Positions 25,976 to 36,660 of a DNA stretch of 64,000 nucleotides are shown one piece after another. Under the pieces are notes generated by a model, which saw nothing but the letters and a program-made list of their open reading frames with translations, was not told the DNA's origin and made no database searches. Each line of letters opens with the position of its first letter. Positions within the stretch are counted from its first letter, which is position 1. Position numbers and translations under genes: made by a program. This stretch comes from Paenibacillus lautus NBRC 15380 (GTDB lineage Bacteria > Bacillota > Bacilli > Paenibacillales > Paenibacillaceae). Location: the NCBI RefSeq assembly GCF_004000945.1, contig NZ_BIMF01000012.1, forward strand, positions 1 to 64,000, written 5' to 3'.

Positions 25976-26710
25976 TTACACTTCTTTCCGCTGAAAATAG
26001 ACGAAGCCCGCGAGAAAGAATAGTAGAAACCCGCCCACCACCACGGTCATGAGACTCTGAAACGGCAGGTTGAAGGCGCCGAAATCGGCTTGACCCACGG
26101 GCATCATCGCAAGAAACGGCTGTGTCCACGGATAGTATGGAGCATACGTCTGCGAGTTGGCCACCAGCATGTTCGGTATGGTAAAGACAACGTTCAATGC
26201 CAGCGGAGCGGCAAAGCTGCTCCATGCCGTGGAGACTCCAAGCTGCAGGGCGGCCAGCGGCAAGCAGGCAATCCAGCCACCAAGCACGCAGCGCAGCAGC
26301 ATTTCCCACGGAATCGGAGCATCCACCTTGTGGATCAAACCGGCTCCCAGCACGGCTCCCATGAACAGTAACTGCACCACGGCAAGCAGCATGGCCACCA
26401 CCGAGAACTTCGCAAAATAGACGGCGCCGCGTGAAACCGGCAGGACAAGCAGCTGCTTCCATCCCCCGCCCGAATGCTCATACCGGCACACCATGGCACT
26501 AAAGATGCCTGTTAGAATCGGGAGCAGCAGCATCGCATGCAGAATGATCATAATGCTGATCAGATACTCCCATGGCGCAAGCTCCTCAGGCTTCCCATTC
26601 AATATGCCCAGCATCATGACCAGGATTGCGCACAGGAAAATCTGCGGCCACAATTTGGATTTGGACAGCTTAAGCCACTCGGCAGACACCGCTCTTATAT
26701 AGGATGTCAT
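25976..26710 (-). CDS. ABC transporter permease, LanG/BcrB-like
   Basis: About 244 residues with six predicted membrane helices, of the ABC-2 type used for lantibiotic immunity and bacitracin export (SAEWLKLSKSKLW at the N-terminus; CRYEHSGGGWKQLLVLPVSR, a sequence shared with its sister subunit). It is the second permease of an A-B-C type exporter. The ATG at 26710 is preferred; an upstream ATG at 26722 overlaps the preceding gene by 11 bases. Substrate is unknown; peptides acting on the cell envelope are the usual ligands. Confidence 0.83.
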   Translation of the reverse strand: MTSYIRAVSAEWLKLSKSKLWPQIFLCAILVMMLGILNGKPEELAPWEYLISIMIILHAMLLLPILTGIFSAMVCRYEHSGGGWKQLLVLPVSRGAVYFAKFSVVAMLLAVVQLLFMGAVLGAGLIHKVDAPIPWEMLLRCVLGGWIACLPLAALQLGVSTAWSSFAAPLALNVVFTIPNMLVANSQTYAPYYPWTQPFLAMMPVGQADFGAFNLPFQSLMTVVVGGFLLFFLAGFVYFQRKEV

Positions 26711-26711
26711 C

Positions 26712-27428
26712 TTAATCCACATCCTTTCGGTTAAAATGAATCAGGCCCGCGCACGTTATCACTGCACCCAGCAGCAAGCCCGCTCCGATGACCTTGGCTT
26801 CTCCCGGCCCCATGTAAGCCAGCAGCGGCCACTTTAACGGCATCCAATCAGGGAATTGCATGGCAAACATCGATACAACGGAGGCGGTAATCCCGATTCC
26901 AACCGCGATTCCCTGGTTCTTGAGCGTCAATGACATCCACAGCTGAAAGGCCAGCATGGGAAGCGCAGCAAATAATTGCACAAAACCGATGCGCAGCAGA
27001 TCCAGATACGGCATTTGATCTGCGTCCATCCCCAGTATGATGCCAAGCACGGCGGTACTGATCGACAGAAGGAGACAGGATACGCAGAGAATCAGGAAGG
27101 CCTGCAGGAACTTGGCACTAAATACCGCCGTTCTGGAAATAGGCAATGCCAGAAGCTGTTTCCATGAGCTCAGCTGATGCTCCACGTTGGCCATCAGCGA
27201 GCAGACCAGCGTAATCCCGAGAAAAAGGGCAATGGGCACGAAGAACAGCACGTTCTCCAGCAGCCCGCCCCAGGGATCGGCCGCGTAGGATTTCATCAGG
27301 TAATCATAGCGAAGTCCGAAGTTCAGCCCTTGCATTGCTGCCAGTCCGATGGGACCGAGCGCAGCGAGAAACCAGATGCCTTTGCCCCGGATTTTCAGCC
27401 AATCGGCGGAAAGCGCACGGAACATCAT
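26712..27428 (-). CDS. ABC transporter permease, LanE/BcrB-like
   Basis: A 238-residue, six-helix membrane protein, parallel to the downstream subunit (SADWLKIRGKGIWFL; NVEHQLSSWKQLLALPISRT). The two permeases probably form a heterodimer. The start overlaps the ATPase stop by four bases, so translation is coupled. The context of an ATPase, two permeases and an upstream two-component system is that of peptide-antibiotic resistance modules. Confidence 0.83.
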   Translation of the reverse strand: MMFRALSADWLKIRGKGIWFLAALGPIGLAAMQGLNFGLRYDYLMKSYAADPWGGLLENVLFFVPIALFLGITLVCSLMANVEHQLSSWKQLLALPISRTAVFSAKFLQAFLILCVSCLLLSISTAVLGIILGMDADQMPYLDLLRIGFVQLFAALPMLAFQLWMSLTLKNQGIAVGIGITASVVSMFAMQFPDWMPLKWPLLAYMGPGEAKVIGAGLLLGAVITCAGLIHFNRKDVD

Positions 27429-28339
27429 ACCCGGCTTCCCTCCCCTACGATCTGCATGAAGATATCCTCGAGCGACCTCCGCTGCTCTTCCACCCGGTAT
27501 ACCGCATGCTGGTTCTCCACTAGGCGCTTCACGAGCAGCGCGATCTTGGCATCCTGCATGCTCTCCAGTTCCAGCATCTGATTACGAAGAACCCCTTCAC
27601 AGCCCAGGTCCAGCGCTAATCCGAGCGCTGCCTCCGGCTCGGATACCGATAAGCGGAAACCGCTGGAAGCCGTGGATACCAGATTGTCAATCGTATCCTG
27701 GAACACCATCCTTCCTTCACGGATAATACCGACTTTGTCCGCCATCTGCTCGACCTCGCCCAGCAGGTGACTGGATACCAGCACGGTAATGCCGTATTGG
27801 CGCGGCATATTCTTGATCAGCTCCCGGATTTCATGTATCCCGGACGGATCCAGGCCGTTGGTCGGCTCGTCCAGAATGAGCAGCTCCGGATTGTTCAGCA
27901 GGGCGGCTGCAATGCCTAGACGCTGCTTCATCCCAAGTGAGTAGCCCTTGACCGGGCGCTTGGCTTCCTTCGTCAAGGAGACAATCTCCAGCACTTCCGC
28001 GATGCGGGACTTCGGCCCGCCGGTAATCCGGCGAATCGCTTCCAGATTCTCTACGGCCGTCAAGTGGCCGTAATAAGATGGGTACTCCACGAGCGATCCG
28101 GTCCGGCGCAAAATGTCCATTTTTTCACTCTTCAAATCCTTGCCGAACAAATGAATCGCGCCACGCGTTGGTTGAATGAGTCCAAGCAGCATGCGGATGG
28201 TGGTTGTTTTCCCGGCACCGTTCGGTCCCAGGAAGCCGTAAATATCGCCGCGGGCGATCTCCAGGTTCAAATCCACGACTGCTGCGCGTTTTTTGTATAT
28301 TTTATATAAGCCTTTCGTTTGAATGACGAGTTCCGTCAC
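27425..28339 (-). CDS. ABC transporter ATPase, LanF/BcrA-like
   Basis: About 304 residues. Walker A is GPNGAGKTT, the signature is YSLGMKQRLG, and Walker B is LLILDEPTNGLDP, with the long C-terminal extension usual for BcrA/LanF proteins. The GTG at 28339 is preferred because GAGG lies 8 bases before it, whereas the GTG-ATG pair at 28348/28345 overlaps this site. It energises the two permeases encoded downstream. Confidence 0.9.
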   Translation of the reverse strand: MTELVIQTKGLYKIYKKRAAVVDLNLEIARGDIYGFLGPNGAGKTTTIRMLLGLIQPTRGAIHLFGKDLKSEKMDILRRTGSLVEYPSYYGHLTAVENLEAIRRITGGPKSRIAEVLEIVSLTKEAKRPVKGYSLGMKQRLGIAAALLNNPELLILDEPTNGLDPSGIHEIRELIKNMPRQYGITVLVSSHLLGEVEQMADKVGIIREGRMVFQDTIDNLVSTASSGFRLSVSEPEAALGLALDLGCEGVLRNQMLELESMQDAKIALLVKRLVENQHAVYRVEEQRRSLEDIFMQIVGEGSRV

Positions 28340-28581
28340 GTTCATCACCTCAGGTATACATCCTACATGTCCAAGGTTAAATGCCGGTCGACCCCAAGTT
28401 TAAATTTACTTTAAAAAAGCTATGCGGCTATCGAAGTCTCTTCGAAACGTATTGATCATCGAGGGAGTTTTACAGATCTGGGTCGCTGTTAGCCTTGTGC
28501 TGATATGTGCGGCATCATGCAGCTAGGAGTGATAACGTGCAGCAAAGTCGCTCCGGTGCCGGATCGTTCTTCCGATCGCTG

Positions 28582-28631
28582 TTAAAACCGGAAAACTTGG
28601 AATTTGCCCAGCGGTGGTTTCCCGGTTTTAA
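28582..28631. repeat. Inverted repeat in a probable intergenic repeat element
   Basis: TTAAAACCGG and CCGGTTTTAA are perfect arms enclosing 30 bases. The surrounding GAAGCGAAGCG-type sequence resembles intergenic repeats seen in Paenibacillus, from memory only. Confidence 0.45.
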
Positions 28632-28802
28632 AGGCGAACGCTTCGCTTCTCCAGCAACGATTCCGTCCCCTCCGCTGGTGCATTTGCATTAGTTCAAGAG
28701 GTTTCTTCACATAAGCTAATACGCATGAAAAAGCCTGCATTTGCATTTGCTTCTGTCGACTGGCTAAGCTAGAGAAATCGCATCGATTGCACCTATCCAC
28801 CG

Positions 28803-28831
28803 TTTTAACAAGTGTCCGAATATGATATAAT
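28803..28831 (+). promoter_or_regulatory. Extended -10 promoter for the hammerhead RNA
   Basis: TGATATAAT (28823-28831) is an extended -10 element (TGn plus TATAAT). The -35 position (TTTTAA, 17-base spacing) is weak, as is common for extended -10 promoters. Transcription would begin near 28838. Confidence 0.6.
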
Positions 28832-28837
28832 AACTTT

Positions 28838-29113
28838 GCCGAAACGCTTATTGCGTCCGTACAGGGGGGCTACCTGACGCTGATGATGGCATGCCGATCA
28901 CTCTTCTCTCTCATCGATCGATTCACCGTTACGATTGGAGCGTGGTTAACCATGAATATAAATGTTCTCGTTCATTTGGATATCAGAACGGATCTCTCTC
29001 TTAGTCTAGCCGCTGTAGCCTGCCTTGCTTATGAACCCAGTTCACTGACGAGCTCGTGAAACTCGAGCGAAAAGCAATGGTACGTACGAAGACACCTTAT
29101 AAGACGTCTTTTT
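28838..29113 (+). ncRNA. Predicted small RNA carrying a hammerhead ribozyme
   Basis: The interval from the promoter start to a weak terminator (AAGAC/GTCTT, 29089-29110, then T residues). The 5' part folds locally: ACGC-TTATT-GCGT, CAGG-GGGGCTA-CCTG and TGGTTAACCA. It is antisense to no gene. Ends are inferred, not seen. Confidence 0.55.
29025..29077 (+). ncRNA. Type III hammerhead self-cleaving ribozyme
   Basis: All parts of the hammerhead core occur in order. Stem III is TTGCT (29025-29029) with AGCAA (29073-29077). U16.1 is T29030 and H17 is A29031, so cleavage is expected between 29031 and 29032. Stem I is TGAAC-CCA-GTTCA (29032-29044). The core CTGACGA (29045-29051) matches CUGANGA. Stem II is GCTCG-TGAAACT-CGAGC (29052-29068). 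GAAA (29069-29072) completes the core. Fifteen pairs are perfect and no conserved base is missing. The open stem is III, which makes it type III. This is recognition of a known RNA class; activity is not shown. Confidence 0.87.
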
Positions 29114-29128
29114 CTGTTATTGACAGCA

Positions 29129-29166
29129 AAAAAGAGGAACCGGCAATCATGCCGGCTCCTCTTTTT
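29129..29166. terminator. Bidirectional terminator
   Basis: AAAAAGAGGAACCGGCA (29129-29145) pairs with TGCCGGCTCCTCTTTTT (29150-29166). It ends the histidine kinase operon (-) and is a backstop for the small RNA (+). Confidence 0.85.
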
Positions 29167-29227
29167 ATATATTCGACCTAGCCCTCACCATCCTAGATAG
29201 AATGCTTGATAGCCAGTGCTTGTTTAC

Positions 29228-30616
29228 TCACCGCTTCCAGATGCGGATCCTCGTCCCCTCATCCGAGCTCTCCACATGGCATCCAAGTCCCATTTCCCTT
29301 GTCAGGTGCTCCACGATGGCCAGGCCGATGCCTGTGCCTTTGTTGCCGGAGTCGCTTTCGATTCCTGGTCCGTAATCCGAAATGACAAGCATGCCCTCAA
29401 GCCCTTCTCTCTCCTCGGTATGAATTCCGATGTACTGCCCGGATTGGGCGTGGCGGACGACATTTTGGAACAGATTATCAAGGAGCCTTCGGAACCACAG
29501 CACGTCCACGTTCCAGCTCAGCGGCTCGTCACGCACCTGGATATCGGGCTCGATCCCCGCCTTCTCCCATACGGGATACCAGGCCGCTGCGCTTTCCTTG
29601 ACGATTCGCAGAACGTCGGTCGGCTCCATGCTCAGCTGAACCCTGCCGCTGGTGAGCAAGTTGTAGGACAACAAGTTGTCGATCAGGCCGCTTAAATCCG
29701 CGATTTTCGATTCGATGAGGGACAACGATTCTTTCCCCTTCTCGCTCAGCGACTCCCGCTCCATGGAGAAAATATGGCTTCGAATCACCGTCAGGGGGGT
29801 TCTGAGATCATGGGACAGATTGGCGATCAGTGACTTGCGCAGCTCTTCTTCCTCGCGCTGGCGGCGCTGCCCCTCCACTAATTGGATGACCATATCGTTA
29901 TAGCCCTCTTCCAGCTGTCCAATCTCGTCATGCTTGGTCAACGTAACCGGCTGCGGTATGCCCGTCACCGTATGAGGTGACGTCATGGCGAAGCGAAGTC
30001 GCAGCAGCCGCTTGCGGATGCGCACGAAGAACAGCCAGGAGACCAGAATGAACAGTCCCGACATCGAGGCCATAAACAGACCGTACAGGGCCGTTTCGCT
30101 CGCAATAGGCTGCTGGACATTGAGGTATTTTCTTGGCAGCTGCATGACCATGAATCCTTCTCCCGATCCCTCTCCTCCAATAAAAGCCACGGAGGTGAAC
30201 GGATCGCCATCCAGGGAGCTTTTCATAAATTGCACGGTGTAGAGCGCGCTCCATACCTCCGGAACGTTAGGCTGCACCGGCAGCTGCAGCCTGGTCTCAT
30301 TGCCTCCATCCACCCAGAACATGGAGATTTCCGGATACTCCTGCCGTATTGAATTCAGCTTCTGTTCAATGGCTTCCGGCGAAGCTCCGCTTAATCCGGC
30401 TGCTTTCTCGTGCCACATTTTCTCTAACGCGGCACCGCTGGTATACTTCCCGACAGGGGCCGGCGGCCGATCCGAGAACGTATCGTTCACGACCCAGTAG
30501 AAAATCGATGCTAACGGAAACATGATCGGCATGAAGATCATGGCCATCGAAATTAACAGCAAATACCGGTTGGTCAGCGAATTGCGGAACCTTCCCTGCT
30601 TCCTTTTCCATCTCAT
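29228..30616 (-). CDS. Sensor histidine kinase
   Basis: A 462-residue membrane kinase. TM1 is about residues 19-41 and TM2 about 177-199, enclosing an extracytoplasmic sensor of some 135 residues. HAMP follows, then the H-box LIANLSHDLRTPLTVIRS with phosphoacceptor His269, N-box LLDNLFQNVVRHA and G-boxes DYGPGIESDS and GTGIGLAIVEH. It overlaps the response regulator stop by four bases. The large sensor differs from the short loop of BceS-type kinases, so it may sense its ligand directly. It probably controls the ABC exporter encoded downstream. Confidence 0.92.
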   Translation of the reverse strand: MRWKRKQGRFRNSLTNRYLLLISMAMIFMPIMFPLASIFYWVVNDTFSDRPPAPVGKYTSGAALEKMWHEKAAGLSGASPEAIEQKLNSIRQEYPEISMFWVDGGNETRLQLPVQPNVPEVWSALYTVQFMKSSLDGDPFTSVAFIGGEGSGEGFMVMQLPRKYLNVQQPIASETALYGLFMASMSGLFILVSWLFFVRIRKRLLRLRFAMTSPHTVTGIPQPVTLTKHDEIGQLEEGYNDMVIQLVEGQRRQREEEELRKSLIANLSHDLRTPLTVIRSHIFSMERESLSEKGKESLSLIESKIADLSGLIDNLLSYNLLTSGRVQLSMEPTDVLRIVKESAAAWYPVWEKAGIEPDIQVRDEPLSWNVDVLWFRRLLDNLFQNVVRHAQSGQYIGIHTEEREGLEGMLVISDYGPGIESDSGNKGTGIGLAIVEHLTREMGLGCHVESSDEGTRIRIWKR

Positions 30617-31287
30617 GCTCTCACCCGGTAACCAAGCCCGCGAACGGTCTCAATAATCTCCGGGGTGGCAGGATCCCGCTCGAGCTTCTCCCGAAGGTAC
30701 CGGATGTGGACCATGAGCGTCTTGTCTCCTTCGATATAAGACTCTCCCCAAACCGATTCGTAGATTTGCTCCTTGGTCATGACACGCCCCTGGTGCTGGA
30801 GCAAGTACATAAAGATTTGATGCTGCTTGCCTGTGAGCAGCGTCTCCTCGCCGGTATCTTCGTTCACGATCCGATTCTCGGCTTCATATACGGATAAGTG
30901 CTTTACTCTCATGGGCTCCGCGGACTTCACGACAGACCGGCGCAGAAGCACCTCCAGACGGGCAGCCAGCTCGTCCGGATGGAAAGGCTTTGTCAAGTAA
31001 TCATCGGCAAACTCGAGCCCCTGCAGCTTATCGTCAATGGAGGTTCGGGCCGACAGCATCAGGATAGGCAGTCCGGGATAGGCCTTTTTGAGACGCTGCC
31101 CGACCGTAAAACCGTCAAGCCCCGGGAGCATGACGTCCAGAACAACGACCGCACACGGAGCCGCTTCCTCCACGGCCTTCTCTCCGCTCAGCAGCCACCG
31201 CACCTCATACCCCTTGTCCTTGAGAAACTCACTGACCCATCCGCCGATCTCCCGGTCGTCCTCGATATATAGAATGCATGCGCTCAT
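30613..31287 (-). CDS. OmpR-family response regulator
   Basis: A 224-residue regulator. The receiver has acidic pair Glu9/Asp10 (YIEDDREI), phosphorylated Asp51 (VVVLDVMLPGLDG) and the conserved Lys of YLTKPFHPDE. The C-terminal winged helix contains LTGKQHQIFMYLLQHQGRVM and HIRYLREKLERDPATPEIIETVRGLGYR-type sequence. AAAGGAAG precedes the ATG. It is first in the operon with the kinase. Confidence 0.93.
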   Translation of the reverse strand: MSACILYIEDDREIGGWVSEFLKDKGYEVRWLLSGEKAVEEAAPCAVVVLDVMLPGLDGFTVGQRLKKAYPGLPILMLSARTSIDDKLQGLEFADDYLTKPFHPDELAARLEVLLRRSVVKSAEPMRVKHLSVYEAENRIVNEDTGEETLLTGKQHQIFMYLLQHQGRVMTKEQIYESVWGESYIEGDKTLMVHIRYLREKLERDPATPEIIETVRGLGYRVRA

Positions 31288-31536
31288 GATCCATCTTCCT
31301 TTCTCGTGCTAATATTCATCTCCCCTGAGAAGGGGTTCCCTAGATCCTTTAAGACAAAAAAACTCCCGTATCTATTTAGCTATACATGGTTCCATCATTT
31401 GTCATTGTATCATGGGATACCAAGCGTGCAGGCATCTGATTCGTAACCTGCCCTGATCCTCCATCGCCCTTCTCTGAATCTAACTCCATGCACTCCACGC
31501 CACTTTGTCTTACGGCCCTTACGTGATCCGGGCACC

Positions 31537-32481
31537 CTATGTATCCAATACTCCGTAATGCAGGCTCAGCTGCCTTGCCTTCTCCCTCAGCATATCAGCG
31601 ATCTCCGGAGGTTCAATGACTTTCGCCTCCATACCCAGACGCAGGAAGACCTGAGCGACATATTCAAAATCATTGCGATCGACGACGGTATCCACAATGC
31701 CCCGGTGCTCATCTTGCATGGCCACCTCGTCCTCCAGCCACGGAATGCTCTCGCACTGTCTTGCCCCTTCCCTAGTCAGCTCGGCGTATAATCGAACAGG
31801 CTCCCGAATGGGATAGTCCTCAAGCCATTCTTGCATGCTAATGTCCGCCACACAGATGTTATCGGTTAGGGCTAAGGATTCCATCCGGTCCATGCGGAAC
31901 AGGCGCACCCCCTCTTTCTCGTGCTCCACGGCGGGCATATACCATAAACCATCCTGGGCATAAACGCCGATCGGCAGCACTTCCCGGTCGCTCGTGCCCG
32001 ATTTGGAACGATAGCTGATCCGTACAGCCCGCTGATGAAGAGCGGCTTCAATGACGTCTTTTAGATAGGGGGAGCCTGCCGTTCTGCTTGGACTCCAGAA
32101 TGTCAGCACCGATTCCAGACGGCTGATCATCCTTTTGGTATCCTCCGGAAATCCGGCCAGCAGCTTACGTGAGGCAGAGCCGATATTCAGCTCAAACGGT
32201 AACGAGGTATAACGCTTCAAGGCTTGGAAGGCAAAAAATATGGCAAACACTTCATCTTCATCGAACAGGATCGGCGGAAGAACGCGACTCTTTAACGTAC
32301 GGTATCCCCCATGCCGCCCTTGCTCGGTATATAAAGGAACGCCCATATCGCTGATCTCGGTTAAATACCGGTGCGCCGTGCGAACGGAAACGCCGAACTC
32401 ATCGGCCACTTCCTGAGCGGTAAAGCTCCTTTTGGCATTGACATACATAATGACATCCATAAGCTGCTTCGCTTTTGACAT
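31537..32481 (-). CDS. WYL-domain transcriptional regulator (YafY type)
   Basis: A 314-residue regulator. The N-terminal HTH (FTAQEVADEFGVSVRTAHRY) is followed by a WYL domain (AVRISYRSKSGTSDREVLPI, GLWYMPAVEHEKEGVRLFRM) and a C-terminal WCX-like segment. WYL proteins often respond to single-stranded nucleic acid or small ligands and are frequent in DNA-damage and defence settings. The ATG at 32481 follows AAGGAGGG at 4-5 bases. It is divergent from a UvrA2-like gene with a shared 100-base promoter region, so it probably controls it. Confidence 0.88.
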   Translation of the reverse strand: MSKAKQLMDVIMYVNAKRSFTAQEVADEFGVSVRTAHRYLTEISDMGVPLYTEQGRHGGYRTLKSRVLPPILFDEDEVFAIFFAFQALKRYTSLPFELNIGSASRKLLAGFPEDTKRMISRLESVLTFWSPSRTAGSPYLKDVIEAALHQRAVRISYRSKSGTSDREVLPIGVYAQDGLWYMPAVEHEKEGVRLFRMDRMESLALTDNICVADISMQEWLEDYPIREPVRLYAELTREGARQCESIPWLEDEVAMQDEHRGIVDTVVDRNDFEYVAQVFLRLGMEAKVIEPPEIADMLREKARQLSLHYGVLDT

Positions 32482-32507
32482 AATACCCTCCTTACACACA
32501 ATAACTA

Positions 32508-32520
32508 GACAATAATTGTC
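32508..32520. promoter_or_regulatory. Palindromic operator between WYL regulator and UvrA2-like gene
   Basis: GACAAT-A-ATTGTC is a perfect inverted repeat in the divergent promoter region. Its right half overlaps TTGTCA, a possible -35 element for the UvrA2-like gene. Confidence 0.5.
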
Positions 32521-32580
32521 ATGTTTATAAGATATGCTATTGCTGTGTCAAGGTCAAAACGATACAAGAAAGGAGCCCTC

Positions 32581-34848
<2,268 letters not shown>

Positions 34849-34890
34849 ATATCTAACGTTTCCAGACTCATGCGGAAGACCCTAAAGGTC

Positions 34891-34929
34891 AAAAAGACCC
34901 CGAGCACCCCCTTAGGGGCTCGGGGTCTT
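34891..34929 (-). terminator. Terminator of the amylase gene
   Basis: AAGACCCCGAG (34894-34904) pairs with CTCGGGGTCTT (34919-34929); on the minus strand it ends in a T-run. Confidence 0.82.
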
Positions 34930-34962
34930 GCCATATTTCGCTGTATTAGTCAGGAAAGCGGC

Positions 34963-36660
34963 CTACTCCAATATGACGGTCGTATAGGGCGGCAGAGTTA
35001 AGCTGTTACCATCCAATGCCGCGCTGTCGTCGGTTGTTCTCGCCAATGACTGGAATACCGCAGATCCGTTCTTCGATGCCATGTCCACCGTCTGCTCCGT
35101 ACCCGATAGGTTATGAACCACTAGGGCACCGCTATCGTTTGTACGGCGGATATAAGCCATCACCTGCCCATTGCCGGAAGCAAAGGATTCAATCGTGCCG
35201 CTGTTCAGCGCAGGCATATCATTCCGCCAACGGATCAACGTGCGGTAACGGGATAACAAAGAATCCGGGTCTCCCGTCTGCTGCTCCACGCCCTGCACCT
35301 GATCGCCCCGGTTATGCTTAAGCGGCTCCCAGGTCGTCTGTCCCTTATCGCTGCCCGTATTGGACCAGACCATCGGCTCGCGGATTTGTTCGTCCGGCTT
35401 CGCTCCCTTCATCCCGATCTCTTCTCCGTAATAGATAAACGGATTGCCCGGCATGGTCAGTAGAATGCCCGCGGCCATCTTGGCATGATTCTCATTGTCC
35501 TTGAGCTGCGACATGACACGGTTCATGTCATGATTCGTCAAGAATGCGGCATCCGAAAACTTGCCGCCCGATACCTGGCTGAACAAACCATAAGTCCGCT
35601 CCAAGGTAAAGGCCAGGTTGTTATCCTTCTCGTTCACTACAGCACCGATGATGCTCTCACCCAAACCGAAGTTGAACCCGGAATCAAACGCGTTATCCAG
35701 ATACGGCGCTATGACCGCAGCGGAATTATCCCAAATCTCCCCGACAATATACGCGTCCGGATTCACCTCACTCATGCTGGCGCGGAATTCCTGCCACCAT
35801 GCTGTATTCTTGGCCGTTGTCGCCTCGCCTTTATCGGACATCAGATCCTCATAAATATGTTTGGCTGCATCGATCCGGAACCCATCAACACCGAGCTCCA
35901 GCCAGAACCTCCCGATCTCCTTCATCTCCTCGCGGACCTTCGGATTGTCGAAGTTCAGATCCGGCATTCCGCCCCAGAACGTCCCCATGTAATGAGCCCC
36001 GTTCATCTCATGCCAAGGCGAATCGCTGCCTGCGGCGCTGGCTCCCGAAGGGGTCTTCCCTTGATCCTCGGCCCAGATGTACCAATCGCGGGTACCCGAA
36101 GCCTTGTCTTTCGCAGCCTGCTGAAACCAGGCATGCTCCGTGCTTGTATGATTGACCACTAGATCCATGATCACCTTGATTCCGCGCTTATCCGCTTCGG
36201 CAAGCAGCGTCTTAAAGTCATCAAGCGTTCCGTAGTCCGGGTGGATGGAACGATAGTCGGTCACATCATAGCCGTGATAGCTCGGCGAAGGATTGATCGG
36301 CATCAGCCAAATCCCCGTCACGCCAAGATCCTCTGAAGTTTCCGGATTTCCGTCATTCAGATAATCCAGCTTCTCAATGACGCCTTGTAAATCACCGATC
36401 CCATCCCCATCGGAATCATAGAATGAGCGTACAAAAATTTCATAATAGACATCGGAGGGCTGCTCGTCCACCTCCGCTGTTTCCATTGTTGCGGGCGCTT
36501 TCGGATCCGGCTGTTTCGTTTCCGGTGCCGCTGGCGGCTTAGCCTCCTCTTGCGGTGGAGACGCTGTGCCGCTGCAGCCTGCCAGCAGACTTCCCGAAAG
36601 CGCAATGGCGGCAAGCCAAAGAGGCAGAACCCTGCGTTTTCCCCATGTAGAACGTATCAT
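34963..36660 (-). CDS. Alpha-amylase family lipoprotein (GH13)
   Basis: A 565-residue exported amylase anchored by a lipobox (LLAGC, Cys29). A Pro/Glu-rich linker is followed by the (beta/alpha)8 domain starting VYYEIFVRSFYDSDGDGIGD. GH13 regions are clear: DLVVNHTS, GFRIDAAKHI (nucleophile Asp), IVGEIWDNS (acid Glu) and FLTNHDMNR (third Asp). It should cut starch or maltodextrin at the cell surface. The ATG at 36660 follows AGGAGG by 8 bases. A CAAACGTTTG palindrome at 36755 lies about 95 bases upstream, so the LacI protein encoded divergently probably represses it. Confidence 0.91.
   Translation of the reverse strand: MIRSTWGKRRVLPLWLAAIALSGSLLAGCSGTASPPQEEAKPPAAPETKQPDPKAPATMETAEVDEQPSDVYYEIFVRSFYDSDGDGIGDLQGVIEKLDYLNDGNPETSEDLGVTGIWLMPINPSPSYHGYDVTDYRSIHPDYGTLDDFKTLLAEADKRGIKVIMDLVVNHTSTEHAWFQQAAKDKASGTRDWYIWAEDQGKTPSGASAAGSDSPWHEMNGAHYMGTFWGGMPDLNFDNPKVREEMKEIGRFWLELGVDGFRIDAAKHIYEDLMSDKGEATTAKNTAWWQEFRASMSEVNPDAYIVGEIWDNSAAVIAPYLDNAFDSGFNFGLGESIIGAVVNEKDNNLAFTLERTYGLFSQVSGGKFSDAAFLTNHDMNRVMSQLKDNENHAKMAAGILLTMPGNPFIYYGEEIGMKGAKPDEQIREPMVWSNTGSDKGQTTWEPLKHNRGDQVQGVEQQTGDPDSLLSRYRTLIRWRNDMPALNSGTIESFASGNGQVMAYIRRTNDSGALVVHNLSGTEQTVDMASKNGSAVFQSLARTTDDSAALDGNSLTLPPYTTVILE

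Larger units (their letters stand above)
28340..29227. other. 0.9-kb gene-free interval with repeats and a small-RNA locus
   Basis: No protein gene is firmly supported. It holds a perfect 10-bp inverted repeat TTAAAACCGG/CCGGTTTTAA (28582-28591, 28622-28631) in a repeat-like stretch with AGCGATCGGAAGAACGATCC and two CATTTGCAT motifs. To the right come an extended -10 promoter, a structured RNA with a hammerhead ribozyme and two terminator hairpins. A 58-codon open frame (28883-29059) overlaps the RNA; its ribosome binding site is poor. Confidence 0.6.

Noticed and set aside
28507..28800. Short open frames at 28507-28692 (+) and 28582-28800 (-)
   Set aside because: They lie in repeat-like sequence, lack ribosome binding sites and show no recognisable protein features.
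28871..28905. CTGATGA at 28880 as the core of a second hammerhead
   Set aside because: The helix after it (GGCATGCC) is followed by GATC and not GAAA, and no stem III or cleavage site can be drawn.
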